A stretch of DNA of 45,435 nucleotides from Candidatus Bathyoplasma sp. NZ (GTDB taxonomy: Bacteria > Bacillota_I > Bacilli_A > MAG-NZ): the NCBI GenBank assembly GCA_013332095.1, contig JABENI010000014.1, positions 1 to 45,435 of the forward strand, given 5' to 3'. Below the pieces are notes generated by a model, which was not told the origin of the DNA, did not search any database, and saw only the letters and a list, made by a program, of their open reading frames with translations. A program made the position numbers and the translations under genes. Positions 34,541 to 42,400 of this stretch are shown one piece after another. Numbering within the stretch: position 1 is the stretch's first letter; each line of letters opens with the position of its first letter.

Positions 34541-35429
34541 TGCCAAATCTAATAATTTTTTCTGTTGCATATAGACATTCAGAATTGTCCAATTTTTTGG
34601 GTATGTTTAAATGTTTATACGCTTTCAATAAAATAGAAATATCATGCACAAACTCAAATTTAAATTTGAATTCATCAACATAACCATCTGCTTCAATACA
34701 CAGCGTTCCATATCCTCTTTTCGCCCATGACGGACTCAGTATTTTTCCATAATATTTTTCATATCTAAATGCCTTAGACATGCCGTTCCCATCCGAATCA
34801 TCTTCAACTTGTATTGTTTCTTTTATGATCGATTCTTCATCAATATATTCTACAGTGATTGAATTTTTAAAAATCCACTTATCCACTACTCTAAATTTCT
34901 TATCAAAAGACAAATTTATTTTGCAATCCTCTACTAACATTGGTTTTTTATCCCATTGCCAACCAATTTTAATAAAAACATATGTTTTATTTTTTGCATG
35001 ATGAAATTTAACTGCATCTGAATAAACTTTACAACTTGAGAAAATACCAACTGAATTTAAAACTCTTAATTCAACTACATTTTTCAAACTTCTAAGTAAT
35101 GCTACTTCATCCATGCTATAACCATATTGGTATAACAATTCAATTGAATACATTGCTCTTTTTTCCATCTCAGTCTGTAGATGTCTCTCAAAAACTACTA
35201 ATCCCTCCACATCAAATTTCTTATGTGTTCTTTCTTTAAGCGATAATTCTTGCAAGTCTTTAAATAAATTATATTCATTTATAGCTCTTGGGAATTTCAT
35301 TTTTTTGAGATAATTATCACTTCTTTTTTTTTCATTTCCATATATTTTAAGATATTTAAGCCAATAATTTAAAAAAACAATAAATACTACTGCTATAACT
35401 GCTATTCCAAAGGCTAAACGAAGTTGCAT
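34527..35429 (-). CDS. Membrane-anchored protein of unknown function, downstream of agrD
   Basis: The 300-residue protein has one N-terminal membrane helix (residues ~3-24, LAFGIAVIAVVFIVFLNYWL) with a positively charged following segment, then a soluble domain. The middle contains helical 'EMEKRAMYSIELLYQYGYSMDEVALLRSLKN' (partly quoted). The second half is beta-rich with many aromatic residues ('YVFIKIGWQWDKKPM'). I do not recognise a family. It lacks the multiple helices and the catalytic His/Cys of AgrB. It is the next gene after the AgrD-like peptide, separated by a strong hairpin, and ends in a terminator. Linkage suggests co-regulation with the agr-like system. Confidence 0.65.
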   Translation of the reverse strand: MQLRLAFGIAVIAVVFIVFLNYWLKYLKIYGNEKKRSDNYLKKMKFPRAINEYNLFKDLQELSLKERTHKKFDVEGLVVFERHLQTEMEKRAMYSIELLYQYGYSMDEVALLRSLKNVVELRVLNSVGIFSSCKVYSDAVKFHHAKNKTYVFIKIGWQWDKKPMLVEDCKINLSFDKKFRVVDKWIFKNSITVEYIDEESIIKETIQVEDDSDGNGMSKAFRYEKYYGKILSPSWAKRGYGTLCIEADGYVDEFKFKFEFVHDISILLKAYKHLNIPKKLDNSECLYATEKIIRFGRKRG

Positions 35430-35463
35430 TTCACATTATTACCTTTCTGTTAATTTTGGTATT

Positions 35464-35499
35464 TTACTAACTATTTAAAAAATTTAAAATAGTTAGTAA
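35464..35499. promoter_or_regulatory. Long hairpin between agrD and the 300-residue gene
   Basis: A perfect 13-bp inverted repeat (TTACTAACTATTT with its complement, arms 35464-35476 and 35487-35499) with a 10-base loop. On the minus strand, in the direction of transcription of agrD, no T-tract follows. A T-rich run follows on the plus strand, where no gene is seen. It may stabilise the agrD mRNA 3' end or partly separate expression of the two genes. Confidence 0.6.
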
Positions 35500-35533
35500 T
35501 TTTATTTTTTTTACTCAATTTCTAAAACTTAAA

Positions 35534-35677
35534 TTAAAATTTTCTTAATTTGCTTGCGCTCTCTGGTAATTCTGGTTGGTGTAAGTAGAAAAGACAAGTT
35601 GAATTAGCACTAACTACTGCCACTAATAAAGCTAACCCTGATATTACTTTTCCATATTTCGTTAAAAATAAATTCAT
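35534..35677 (-). CDS. agrD: AgrD-like cyclic (thio)lactone autoinducer pre-peptide
   Basis: This 47-residue frame was found by reading the gap behind the histidine kinase gene. It has an N-terminal amphipathic/hydrophobic leader (MNLFLTKYGKVISGLALLVA), a core 'ANSTCLFYL' with Cys28, and an acidic/proline tail 'HQPELPE'. That is the hallmark of clostridial-type AgrD peptides such as C. perfringens AgrD (SAC..WFTHQPEEP). By analogy the mature signal would be a five-residue thiolactone ring Cys28-Leu-Phe-Tyr-Leu32 with a short N-terminal tail; ring and tail lengths are inferred. A very strong GGAGGAGGGG site precedes the ATG. It follows the AgrC-like kinase, and no AgrB peptidase gene is present in the window. 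Confidence 0.85.
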   Translation of the reverse strand: MNLFLTKYGKVISGLALLVAVVSANSTCLFYLHQPELPESASKLRKF

Positions 35678-35713
35678 TTTCTTCCCCTCCTCCCATACAT
35701 TCTCATGTAGAGA

Positions 35714-35768
35714 ATACTACAGATAATCCGATTTTTCACTTAAATGTAAAAATTAATATCTTTTTTGT
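35714..35768 (-). promoter_or_regulatory. LytTR-type direct repeat and agrD promoter
   Basis: On the minus strand ACAAAAAAG (35768-35760) and ACATTTAAG (35747-35739) form a 9-bp direct repeat with a 12-base spacer, the spacing of AgrA boxes in Staphylococcus (consensus ACAGTTAAG). The second half matches 8 of 9 bases and the first 6 of 9. A TG plus TAGTAT -10-like element (35719-35714) follows 19 bases downstream and lacks a good -35, as expected for an activated promoter. A small ATTCTC/GAGAAT hairpin (35699-35715) lies in the leader. Confidence 0.55.
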
Positions 35769-35784
35769 AATAATTAATGTTTTT

Positions 35785-37074
35785 TTAAATTATTAACTGT
35801 ATTTTTACACTGAAAATATTATCAGAAATTTTAAATTCAAGATTCCCATTATTTTTTAAAATGATAGCTTTTACATTTTTTAATCCTATTCCATGGTTTC
35901 TTTTATCTGCCTTTGTTGTCGTAAATTTGAAATTTTTATCATAGATTAATTTTTTACTATAGTAATTGCTTATTTTTATCAACAGTATATTTTGTACATA
36001 AAAAACTTTTAAATAAATTGTTTTCTTGCCATTTTGTACAGTTACATTTTCTATCGCATTATCTAGTAAATTTCCTAAAATACTGACCATGTCGAGATCA
36101 GAAACCTCTAATTTAGTTGGTACTTTTACATTAAGATCAAACTCAACATCATTTTCTTTAGCTTGGGAAACTTTATAATTGATAATACTATCTAAAAGGG
36201 CATTGTCAGTTTCTAATATTTTTTTAGGTTTAACTAGAATTTTATATTTTTCATCAATGCAAATTTTTGCTTCTTCTAGTTGTCCTCTATTTAAGTACTC
36301 TTTTAATGCAATCATTTGATTTTTGATGTCATGTTGAAGTGAACGAGCATCTGACAGTGATTTGTCAAAAAGATTAAGTTGTGCTATATACATTTTATTT
36401 CTTTCTAGCATTTTACAATATTCAACTTCATCCTCATAATCTCTAGTTATTTTATCATATAAATAAAAAATATAAATATTCAATAAAAATAAACACACTG
36501 TGCTTACTAGAATAATCCATAAGTTATAAGTGGGCAACAAAATGATAATAGTTACTAATGTGGAAACAACTGGAAATAATACTAATAAAAATATTGGTAT
36601 TTTTGATACTTCAAATCCATTTTTAACTGTTTTTGTTCGGACAAAGTACACTACAAAGATATAAGTTAATATTTTACAGATTATCAAGCCAATTATCATT
36701 TCATTATCTTTATTTAGTACCCCAGAAAAATAAGAAGAATTAATTAATTGAACCATCGCATAGACAGCGGACTCTATACAAAATGTTAACGTATAAATAA
36801 TTATCATTATTCTCAAACTTTTTAAATAATTTCGGCTATAAATTAAAGCAATTAAAAATAGTGCTACCGTGTTAATAAATAAATTCATTTTCGGCTGACC
36901 GATTTTAATAACCAATAAAGTGCTAACTAAATAGTAAACAATATATAGAATAATTTCTAATTTTTTATTTATCTCTTTTTTCACAAAAAAACCATTCATA
37001 AAATAACCAAGTGTATAAACATTAAAAATATTAGCAATAATGTAGGTATACTGTAAATTATTCAAATTTATCAC
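35785..37074 (-). CDS. AgrC-like sensor histidine kinase, copy 1
   Basis: The 429-residue protein has about six to seven membrane helices in residues 1-205, followed by a coiled linker and a GHKL kinase domain of the AgrC (HPK10) class. The phosphoacceptor His248 is in 'LQHDIKNQ', the N-box is 'NLLDNAIE' (Asn335, Asn339) and the G-box is 'NHGIGLKNVK'. AgrC senses the cyclic peptide made from AgrD. It overlaps the response regulator upstream by 17 bp, and agrD follows 107 bp after its stop. It is highly similar to the kinase at 38066-39358 (shared starts, 'YFVRTKTVKxGFEV', same domain lengths), indicating duplication. The cognate peptide is presumably the adjacent AgrD. Confidence 0.88.
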   Translation of the reverse strand: MINLNNLQYTYIIANIFNVYTLGYFMNGFFVKKEINKKLEIILYIVYYLVSTLLVIKIGQPKMNLFINTVALFLIALIYSRNYLKSLRIMIIIYTLTFCIESAVYAMVQLINSSYFSGVLNKDNEMIIGLIICKILTYIFVVYFVRTKTVKNGFEVSKIPIFLLVLFPVVSTLVTIIILLPTYNLWIILVSTVCLFLLNIYIFYLYDKITRDYEDEVEYCKMLERNKMYIAQLNLFDKSLSDARSLQHDIKNQMIALKEYLNRGQLEEAKICIDEKYKILVKPKKILETDNALLDSIINYKVSQAKENDVEFDLNVKVPTKLEVSDLDMVSILGNLLDNAIENVTVQNGKKTIYLKVFYVQNILLIKISNYYSKKLIYDKNFKFTTTKADKRNHGIGLKNVKAIILKNNGNLEFKISDNIFSVKIQLII

Positions 37075-37780
37075 CCATAAATTTTAAATATTCACTTCTT
37101 GCTTTTTTCAGATATTGTTGACTTATCGGCAATTCAATTCCATTTATTAAAACAACATCGCTCCTACTAAATTTTTCTATATACTCAGCGTTCACGGCAT
37201 AAGATTTATGAATTCGAATAAATTTACTATCATTTAGTATATTTACGAAATTTGTCAATTTGTCATAGCAAATATATGTCTTTTGGTTAGAGTAAACAGT
37301 TATTATTCTTTTGTCACTTTTTATAAACATAATTTTATCTTTCATTACTCTATGTAAAATACTTTTAAATTTGAAAATTATAGAATATTCATTTTCATCA
37401 CACTGCTTAAAATATGATGTCATAACAGAAAATAGCTTTTCATCTGTTATTGGTTTAATTAGAAAATCAAACGGTCTATTTTTAAACAAATCAATGGCAT
37501 ATGTGGCTTTTCCAGAAACATAAATAATTTCAAGTTTCTTAATATTAAACTTCCTTCTAAGGTATTTACCTATTTCAATTCCATCTGAATCACCTAGTTC
37601 AATGTCTAAAAACAACAAATCATATTCTATCAGATTTTCTATATCCTTTACTAAATTTTTGTAGTCAGTATAAATTGTAAGTTCGAATTCATTATTTTCA
37701 AAAAATGAATATTTATTTAATTTTTCTTTTAAATTTTGACAAAATATGCTTTCGTCATCACAAATAGCAATACTGAACAT
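37058..37780 (-). CDS. AgrA-like LytTR response regulator, copy 1
   Basis: The 240-residue protein has a receiver domain (acidic pocket Asp8-Asp9, phosphoacceptor Asp59 in 'LLFLDIELG', conserved Lys109 in 'FLIKP') and a C-terminal LytTR DNA-binding domain ('FIKSDKRIITVYS...FIRIHKSYAVNAEYI'). Such regulators bind paired 9-bp direct repeats; one is seen before agrD. It overlaps its kinase by 17 bp. It is a close paralogue of the regulator at 39339-40061. AAAAGGAG precedes the ATG. Confidence 0.9.
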   Translation of the reverse strand: MFSIAICDDESIFCQNLKEKLNKYSFFENNEFELTIYTDYKNLVKDIENLIEYDLLFLDIELGDSDGIEIGKYLRRKFNIKKLEIIYVSGKATYAIDLFKNRPFDFLIKPITDEKLFSVMTSYFKQCDENEYSIIFKFKSILHRVMKDKIMFIKSDKRIITVYSNQKTYICYDKLTNFVNILNDSKFIRIHKSYAVNAEYIEKFSRSDVVLINGIELPISQQYLKKARSEYLKFMGDKFE

Positions 37781-38065
37781 TTTTTTCTCCTTTTTAAATA
37801 TTATTTGAAAATATTAATAATATAAGTTTATCTCTATCTAATTCAGTTTTATTTTTTAATACCAAATTTTTTGATATTTAATATTTTTATTAAAACCTTT
37901 TCCAGATTTTATATTCTTTATATGGTTATCATTGGTAAAATTGATCGCATTGTTATTCTTTAAAAACTGATAATATTGTGTAGAATTGTATGTATAATTT
38001 ACCATTCAATATTTCTAAAAATAATTTTTAATTTTATAATCACAAAGTAATCTATTTTTTATTCA

Positions 38066-39358
38066 TTAATTCAACTGCACTTTTACTGTAAAAATATTCT
38101 CACAAATTTCAAATTCAATGCTACCATCAAGCATTTCAATAGTACTTTTTACATTTTCTAGTCCGATTCCATGATTTTTTTTATCTGCTTTCGTACTAGT
38201 AAATTTTAGTTTTTTCTTATCATAAATTATTTTTTTATTAAAATAGTTAGAAATTTTTATAATTAATACATTATGAATATAACGCATTTTCAAATAAACA
38301 GTTTTTTTATTATTTTGTATACTAACATTTTCCATTGCATTATCTAATAAATTACCAAAGATACTAACCATATCTTCATCAGGGAAATCAATTTTATCTG
38401 GTATTATTACATCTAAATTAAATTCAACATTATTTTCTTTTCCTTCATATATTTTATAATTAATAATGCTGTCTATAGAAAAATTATCGGTTTTCAAACT
38501 TTTTTCCGCTGTATCTAAAATAATATATTTTTGATTGATAATTTTTAAAGCTTTTTCCGATTGATTTGTATTTAAGTATTCTGTTACTAAAATCATTTGA
38601 TTTTTTATGTCGTGCTGGAGTAAACTAACATTTTTAAGTGTTTCTTGATAAAATGTAAGTTGCATATCATACATCCTATTTCTTTCGATTATTTTATAAA
38701 ATTTTATCTCTTCTTCATAATCTTTAATCAACTTGCCATACAAGTAAAACACATAAATATTTAAAACAAATAGAAGTATTGTATTCATTAAAATTAAAAA
38801 TAAGTTTTGTGTTGAAAACAAAGTTGTAATTGTCATGATAATAGAAAATATTGGAAAAGAAACTAATATAACAGTTGGTATTTTAGCTACTTCAAAGCCA
38901 CTTTTTACTGTTTTCGTTCGAATAAAATATAATGCAAAAATATATGTTAATATTTTCGATAGTACTAAACTAACTATAATCTCCTTATTTGAAGTTAAAT
39001 ATTCTGAAAAATATTTCTCATTAATCAATCTAACTCCAACGTATACTATTGATTCAATACAAAATGCCAATGTATAAACGATTATAGTTACTCTCACACT
39101 TTTAAGAAAATTGCGACTATACATCAAAGAAATCAATAATAATCCACCTAAACTGACTAATAAATTGATTGATGGATCTTCAATTAAAATAATTAGAGTA
39201 GTACTGAGTAAATAAAAAATAATGTGGATACCAACTTCTAATTTTTTGTTTATATCAGTTTTATTAAAAAAACCATTCATAAAATAATAGAGAGTATAAA
39301 TGTTGAAGATATTAGTTACAATATAGGTCCATTGTAAATTACTCAAATCTAGCACCAA
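38066..39358 (-). CDS. AgrC-like sensor histidine kinase, copy 2
   Basis: The 430-residue paralogue of the 35785-37074 kinase has the same order of features: about six to seven membrane helices, His249 in 'LQHDIKNQ', N-box 'NLLDNAME', G-box 'NHGIGLENVK'. The N-terminal sensor domains differ more than the kinase core, so ligand specificity may differ. It overlaps its regulator by 20 bp. No convincing AgrD-like frame lies immediately downstream, so this copy may share the single AgrD, respond to another peptide, or have lost its ligand gene. Confidence 0.87.
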   Translation of the reverse strand: MVLDLSNLQWTYIVTNIFNIYTLYYFMNGFFNKTDINKKLEVGIHIIFYLLSTTLIILIEDPSINLLVSLGGLLLISLMYSRNFLKSVRVTIIVYTLAFCIESIVYVGVRLINEKYFSEYLTSNKEIIVSLVLSKILTYIFALYFIRTKTVKSGFEVAKIPTVILVSFPIFSIIMTITTLFSTQNLFLILMNTILLFVLNIYVFYLYGKLIKDYEEEIKFYKIIERNRMYDMQLTFYQETLKNVSLLQHDIKNQMILVTEYLNTNQSEKALKIINQKYIILDTAEKSLKTDNFSIDSIINYKIYEGKENNVEFNLDVIIPDKIDFPDEDMVSIFGNLLDNAMENVSIQNNKKTVYLKMRYIHNVLIIKISNYFNKKIIYDKKKLKFTSTKADKKNHGIGLENVKSTIEMLDGSIEFEICENIFTVKVQLN

Positions 39359-40061
39359 TAAATTTTTTATATTGTTTTTTGGCGATTTTTGTAAATTGCT
39401 GACTTACTGGTATTCTAATATCGCCTTCTAAAATAACTTCGCTTCTACTAAATTTTTTCACATATGTAGCGTTCACTGCGTAAGATTTATGAATTTGGAT
39501 AAAGTCTTCATCATTTAATAATTTTAGAAAATCTTCTAATTTACTGTAACACTCAAATTCTTCGTTACTAGAGTAAATACGTGTTAATCTCCTATCACTT
39601 TTTATAAATTTTATTTTATTCTTTGGCATTGTGTGAAAAGAATTTCTGAATTTAAAAGTTACGAAATGCTCTAATTTATTATTTTCTCTAAAATACAAAG
39701 TCATAACATATTTCACTTTTTTATAAGTAATCGGTTTAACTAAAAAATCAAGTGGTTTATTTTCGAATAATTCTAGAGCGTACGTTGTATTTCCAGAAAC
39801 ATATACAATTTCAAGTTTATAACTATTAAATCTATCTCTGAGATATTTACCAATTTCAATACCATTAGAATCACCTAATTCAATATCTAAAAACAATAAA
39901 TCAAATTCAATTTCATCTTCAATATCACGAATAAAATCCTTATAATCAGTGTAAATATGAAAATTAAATTCGTTATTTTTAACAAATGAATATTCGATTA
40001 GTTTCTCGTGCAAATTATCACAAAATATTTTTTCATCATCGCAAATAGCAATATTCAGCAT
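39339..40061 (-). CDS. AgrA-like LytTR response regulator, copy 2
   Basis: The 240-residue paralogue of the copy 1 regulator has the same length and the same landmarks: Asp8-Asp9, Asp59 in 'LLFLDIELG', 'FLVKPIT', and LytTR core 'FIQIHKSYAVNATYV'. It is encoded directly upstream of its kinase with a 20-bp overlap. GGAG precedes the ATG. It lies 42 bp after the GNAT gene and may be co-transcribed with it. Confidence 0.9.
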   Translation of the reverse strand: MLNIAICDDEKIFCDNLHEKLIEYSFVKNNEFNFHIYTDYKDFIRDIEDEIEFDLLFLDIELGDSNGIEIGKYLRDRFNSYKLEIVYVSGNTTYALELFENKPLDFLVKPITYKKVKYVMTLYFRENNKLEHFVTFKFRNSFHTMPKNKIKFIKSDRRLTRIYSSNEEFECYSKLEDFLKLLNDEDFIQIHKSYAVNATYVKKFSRSEVILEGDIRIPVSQQFTKIAKKQYKKFIGARFE

Positions 40062-40103
40062 TATTTTTTTCTCCTTATCTCGTATAGTAGATCCAATATT
40101 TAT

Positions 40104-40601
40104 TTATTCATTAAGCAAAAACTCCATGTTATACCATTTTTCGCCACCATGCTCTGAAATAGAAACACCTAAATTCACAAAACCAAAACTCTTATAATAC
40201 TCTATTTTTTTTTCTTTACAAGTGAGAATCAATTTTTCTTTTTTATTTTTTTTAGATTGAATTATTAAAAAATCTAATAATTTTTTTCCGAATCCTTTTC
40301 TTTGAAAATCAGGATGCACAGCTAAACTAAAAATTAAAACATTATTATCTGATTGTTTCCGTTCCTTCATCGATTCGAAAAAATCATCTTCAATTATTTC
40401 ACTGTTGGAGATAGCTCCATTCACATATCCGATTATTTCATTATTTAATATACCAACTAAGCACACTTCATTAAAATAAATTATTCGTTTTTTGATTGCT
40501 TTTAATGACGCTGCCTCACATTCAGGAAAACATGCAGATTCAATATAAAACATTTTATTAGCATTTTCAATTAAAGCATTTTTAATTACAAAATTATTCA
40601 T
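40104..40601 (-). CDS. GNAT acetyltransferase, arylalkylamine N-acetyltransferase-like
   Basis: The ~165-residue GNAT enzyme has the acetyl-CoA loop 'VHPDFQRKGFGKKLL'. Its N-terminal 'FPECEAASLKAIKKRI' and C-terminal 'YYKSFGFVNLGVSISEHGGEKWYNM' are typical of the serotonin/arylalkylamine N-acetyltransferase subgroup. The substrate is probably an amine, but is not defined by sequence. I use the ATG at 40601, five bases after GGGAGG; an in-frame TTG at 40616 is part of the ribosome-binding site. It may be the first gene of the agr-like transcript. Confidence 0.85.
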   Translation of the reverse strand: MNNFVIKNALIENANKMFYIESACFPECEAASLKAIKKRIIYFNEVCLVGILNNEIIGYVNGAISNSEIIEDDFFESMKERKQSDNNVLIFSLAVHPDFQRKGFGKKLLDFLIIQSKKNKKEKLILTCKEKKIEYYKSFGFVNLGVSISEHGGEKWYNMEFLLNE

Positions 40602-40650
40602 TCTTCCTCCCTCCAATTATTATTTACCTGTAGAAAATTTCAAAATATAT

Positions 40651-40680
40651 ATTATACAATTTGAATTACATATTAATCAA
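40651..40680 (-). promoter_or_regulatory. Promoter upstream of the GNAT gene
   Basis: TTGATT (40680-40675), an 18-base spacer and perfect TATAAT (40656-40651) directly preceded by TG on the minus strand. It is the best candidate promoter for GNAT and the copy 2 regulator/kinase pair. Confidence 0.7.
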
Positions 40681-40702
40681 TAACTGAGTGTTCATCGATT
40701 TA

Positions 40703-42400
40703 TTTATATAATTTTCCAATATAATTAGTTAATTTATCTTGAAAATAATCAATTTACTTTCAAAATTTATAAATTGAGTAATATATCATATTACAATTTT
40801 ACTACAAATAATTTTAAAAACAAATGAAATTATGTATAAATTTTTATTTTTCTGCAAATCTTGAACATTTTTTCTATTTATAAAATTAAACTATAACTGA
40901 ATATCATTCTAATATTTTAAATTACTTTTAATTCACATCAAAGATAAATTGTTTTTCAATCTCAATTATTTATAAAATTTTCCATTCAAGTTCTAAAATT
41001 TTACTATTTATCGTAAAATAAATTATTTTATTTCCAAAATTTACCAATCGTGTTCATCTGTTATAATACAATTTTACTATAAATAATTATAAAAATAAAC
41101 AAAAATCATATTTGAATCTAATATTTTATTATTTTTAGATTCCCATTCCCTCAAGTTCATACATAGTCGAAACACCTCAGCTAAATTTGATTTTCCTTTT
41201 ATTAGTGAATTTTTATAAATTCCGAATTATTTATAAAATTTTCCATTCAAGTTCCAAAATTTTATTATTTATTGCAAAGTAACTTACTTTATTTCCAAAA
41301 TTTGCCAATCGTGTTCATCTGTTATATTACAATTTTACTATAAATAATTATAAAAATAAACAAAAATCATATTTGAATCTAATATTTTAATATTTTTAGA
41401 TTCCCATTCCCTCAAGTTCATACATAATCAAAACATCTCAGCTAAATTTGGTTTTCTTTTTATTAATGAATTTTTTTAAATTTCGAGTTATTTATAAAAT
41501 TTTCCATTCAAGTTCCAAAATTTTGTTATTTATCTTAAAATAAATTAGTTTATTTCCAAAATTTCCCAATCGTGTTCATCTGTTATAATACAATTTTACT
41601 ATAAATAATTATAAAAATAAACAAAAATCATATTTGAATCTAATATTTTATTATTTTTAGATTCTCCATTCTCTCAAGTTCACACATAATCGAAACATCT
41701 CAGCTAAGTTTGGTTTTCTTTTTATTAATGAATTTTTTTAAATTTCGAGTTATTTATAAAATTTTCCATTCAAGTTCCAAAATTTTATTATTTATTGCAA
41801 AGTAATTTACTTTATTTCCAAAATTTGCCAATCGTGTTCATCTGTTATATTACAATTTTACTATAAATAATTATAAAAATAAACAAAAATCATATTTGAA
41901 TCTAATATTTTATTATTTTTAGATTCTCCATTCTCTCAAGTTCACACATAATTAAAACATCTCAGCTAAATTTGGTTTTCTTTTTATTAATGAATTTTTT
42001 TAAATTTCGAATTATTTATAAAATTTTCCATTCAAGCTCCAAAATTTTATTATTTATTGCAAGGTAACTTGCTTTATTTCCAAAATTTGCCAATCGTGTT
42101 CACCTGTTATATTACAATTTTACTATAAATAATTATAAAAATAAACAAAAATCATATTTAAATCTATTATTTTTAGATTCTGCATTCTCTCAAGTTCATA
42201 CATAATCGAAACATCTCAGCTAAATTTGGTTTTCTTTTTATTAATGAATTTTTTTAAATTTCGAATTATTTATAAAATTTTCCATTCAAGTTCCAAAATT
42301 TTATTATTTATCGCAAAATCATTTGCTTTATTTCCAAAATTTGCCAGTCGTGTTCATTTGTTATATTATAATTTTACTATAAAAAAACTTTAAAACAAGT
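40703..42400. repeat. Non-coding tandem array of ~261-bp repeats
   Basis: The motif tccattcaag recurs at 40981, 41242, 41503, 41765, 42027 (as tccattcaag with one c change nearby) and 42281, giving periods of 261, 261, 262, 262 and 254 bp. Units are very similar over their whole length. A more decayed unit precedes the array (from about 40703). Each unit contains two AAAATTTT blocks 21 bp apart, an inverted repeat of the AAAGTAA/TTACTTT type, a TGTTATAAT- or TGTTATATT-like element on the plus strand, and a GAATCTAA/TTAGATTC hairpin. No long reading frame is seen. It separates the agr-like locus from murC. Confidence 0.9.

Noticed and set aside
34527-35429. AgrB (processing peptidase) candidate
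   Set aside because: It has a single N-terminal helix and lacks the multi-helix topology and conserved His/Cys pair of AgrB.
40703-42400. CRISPR array
   Set aside because: Units are ~261 bp and almost identical throughout, with no alternation of short repeats and unique spacers and no cas genes nearby.
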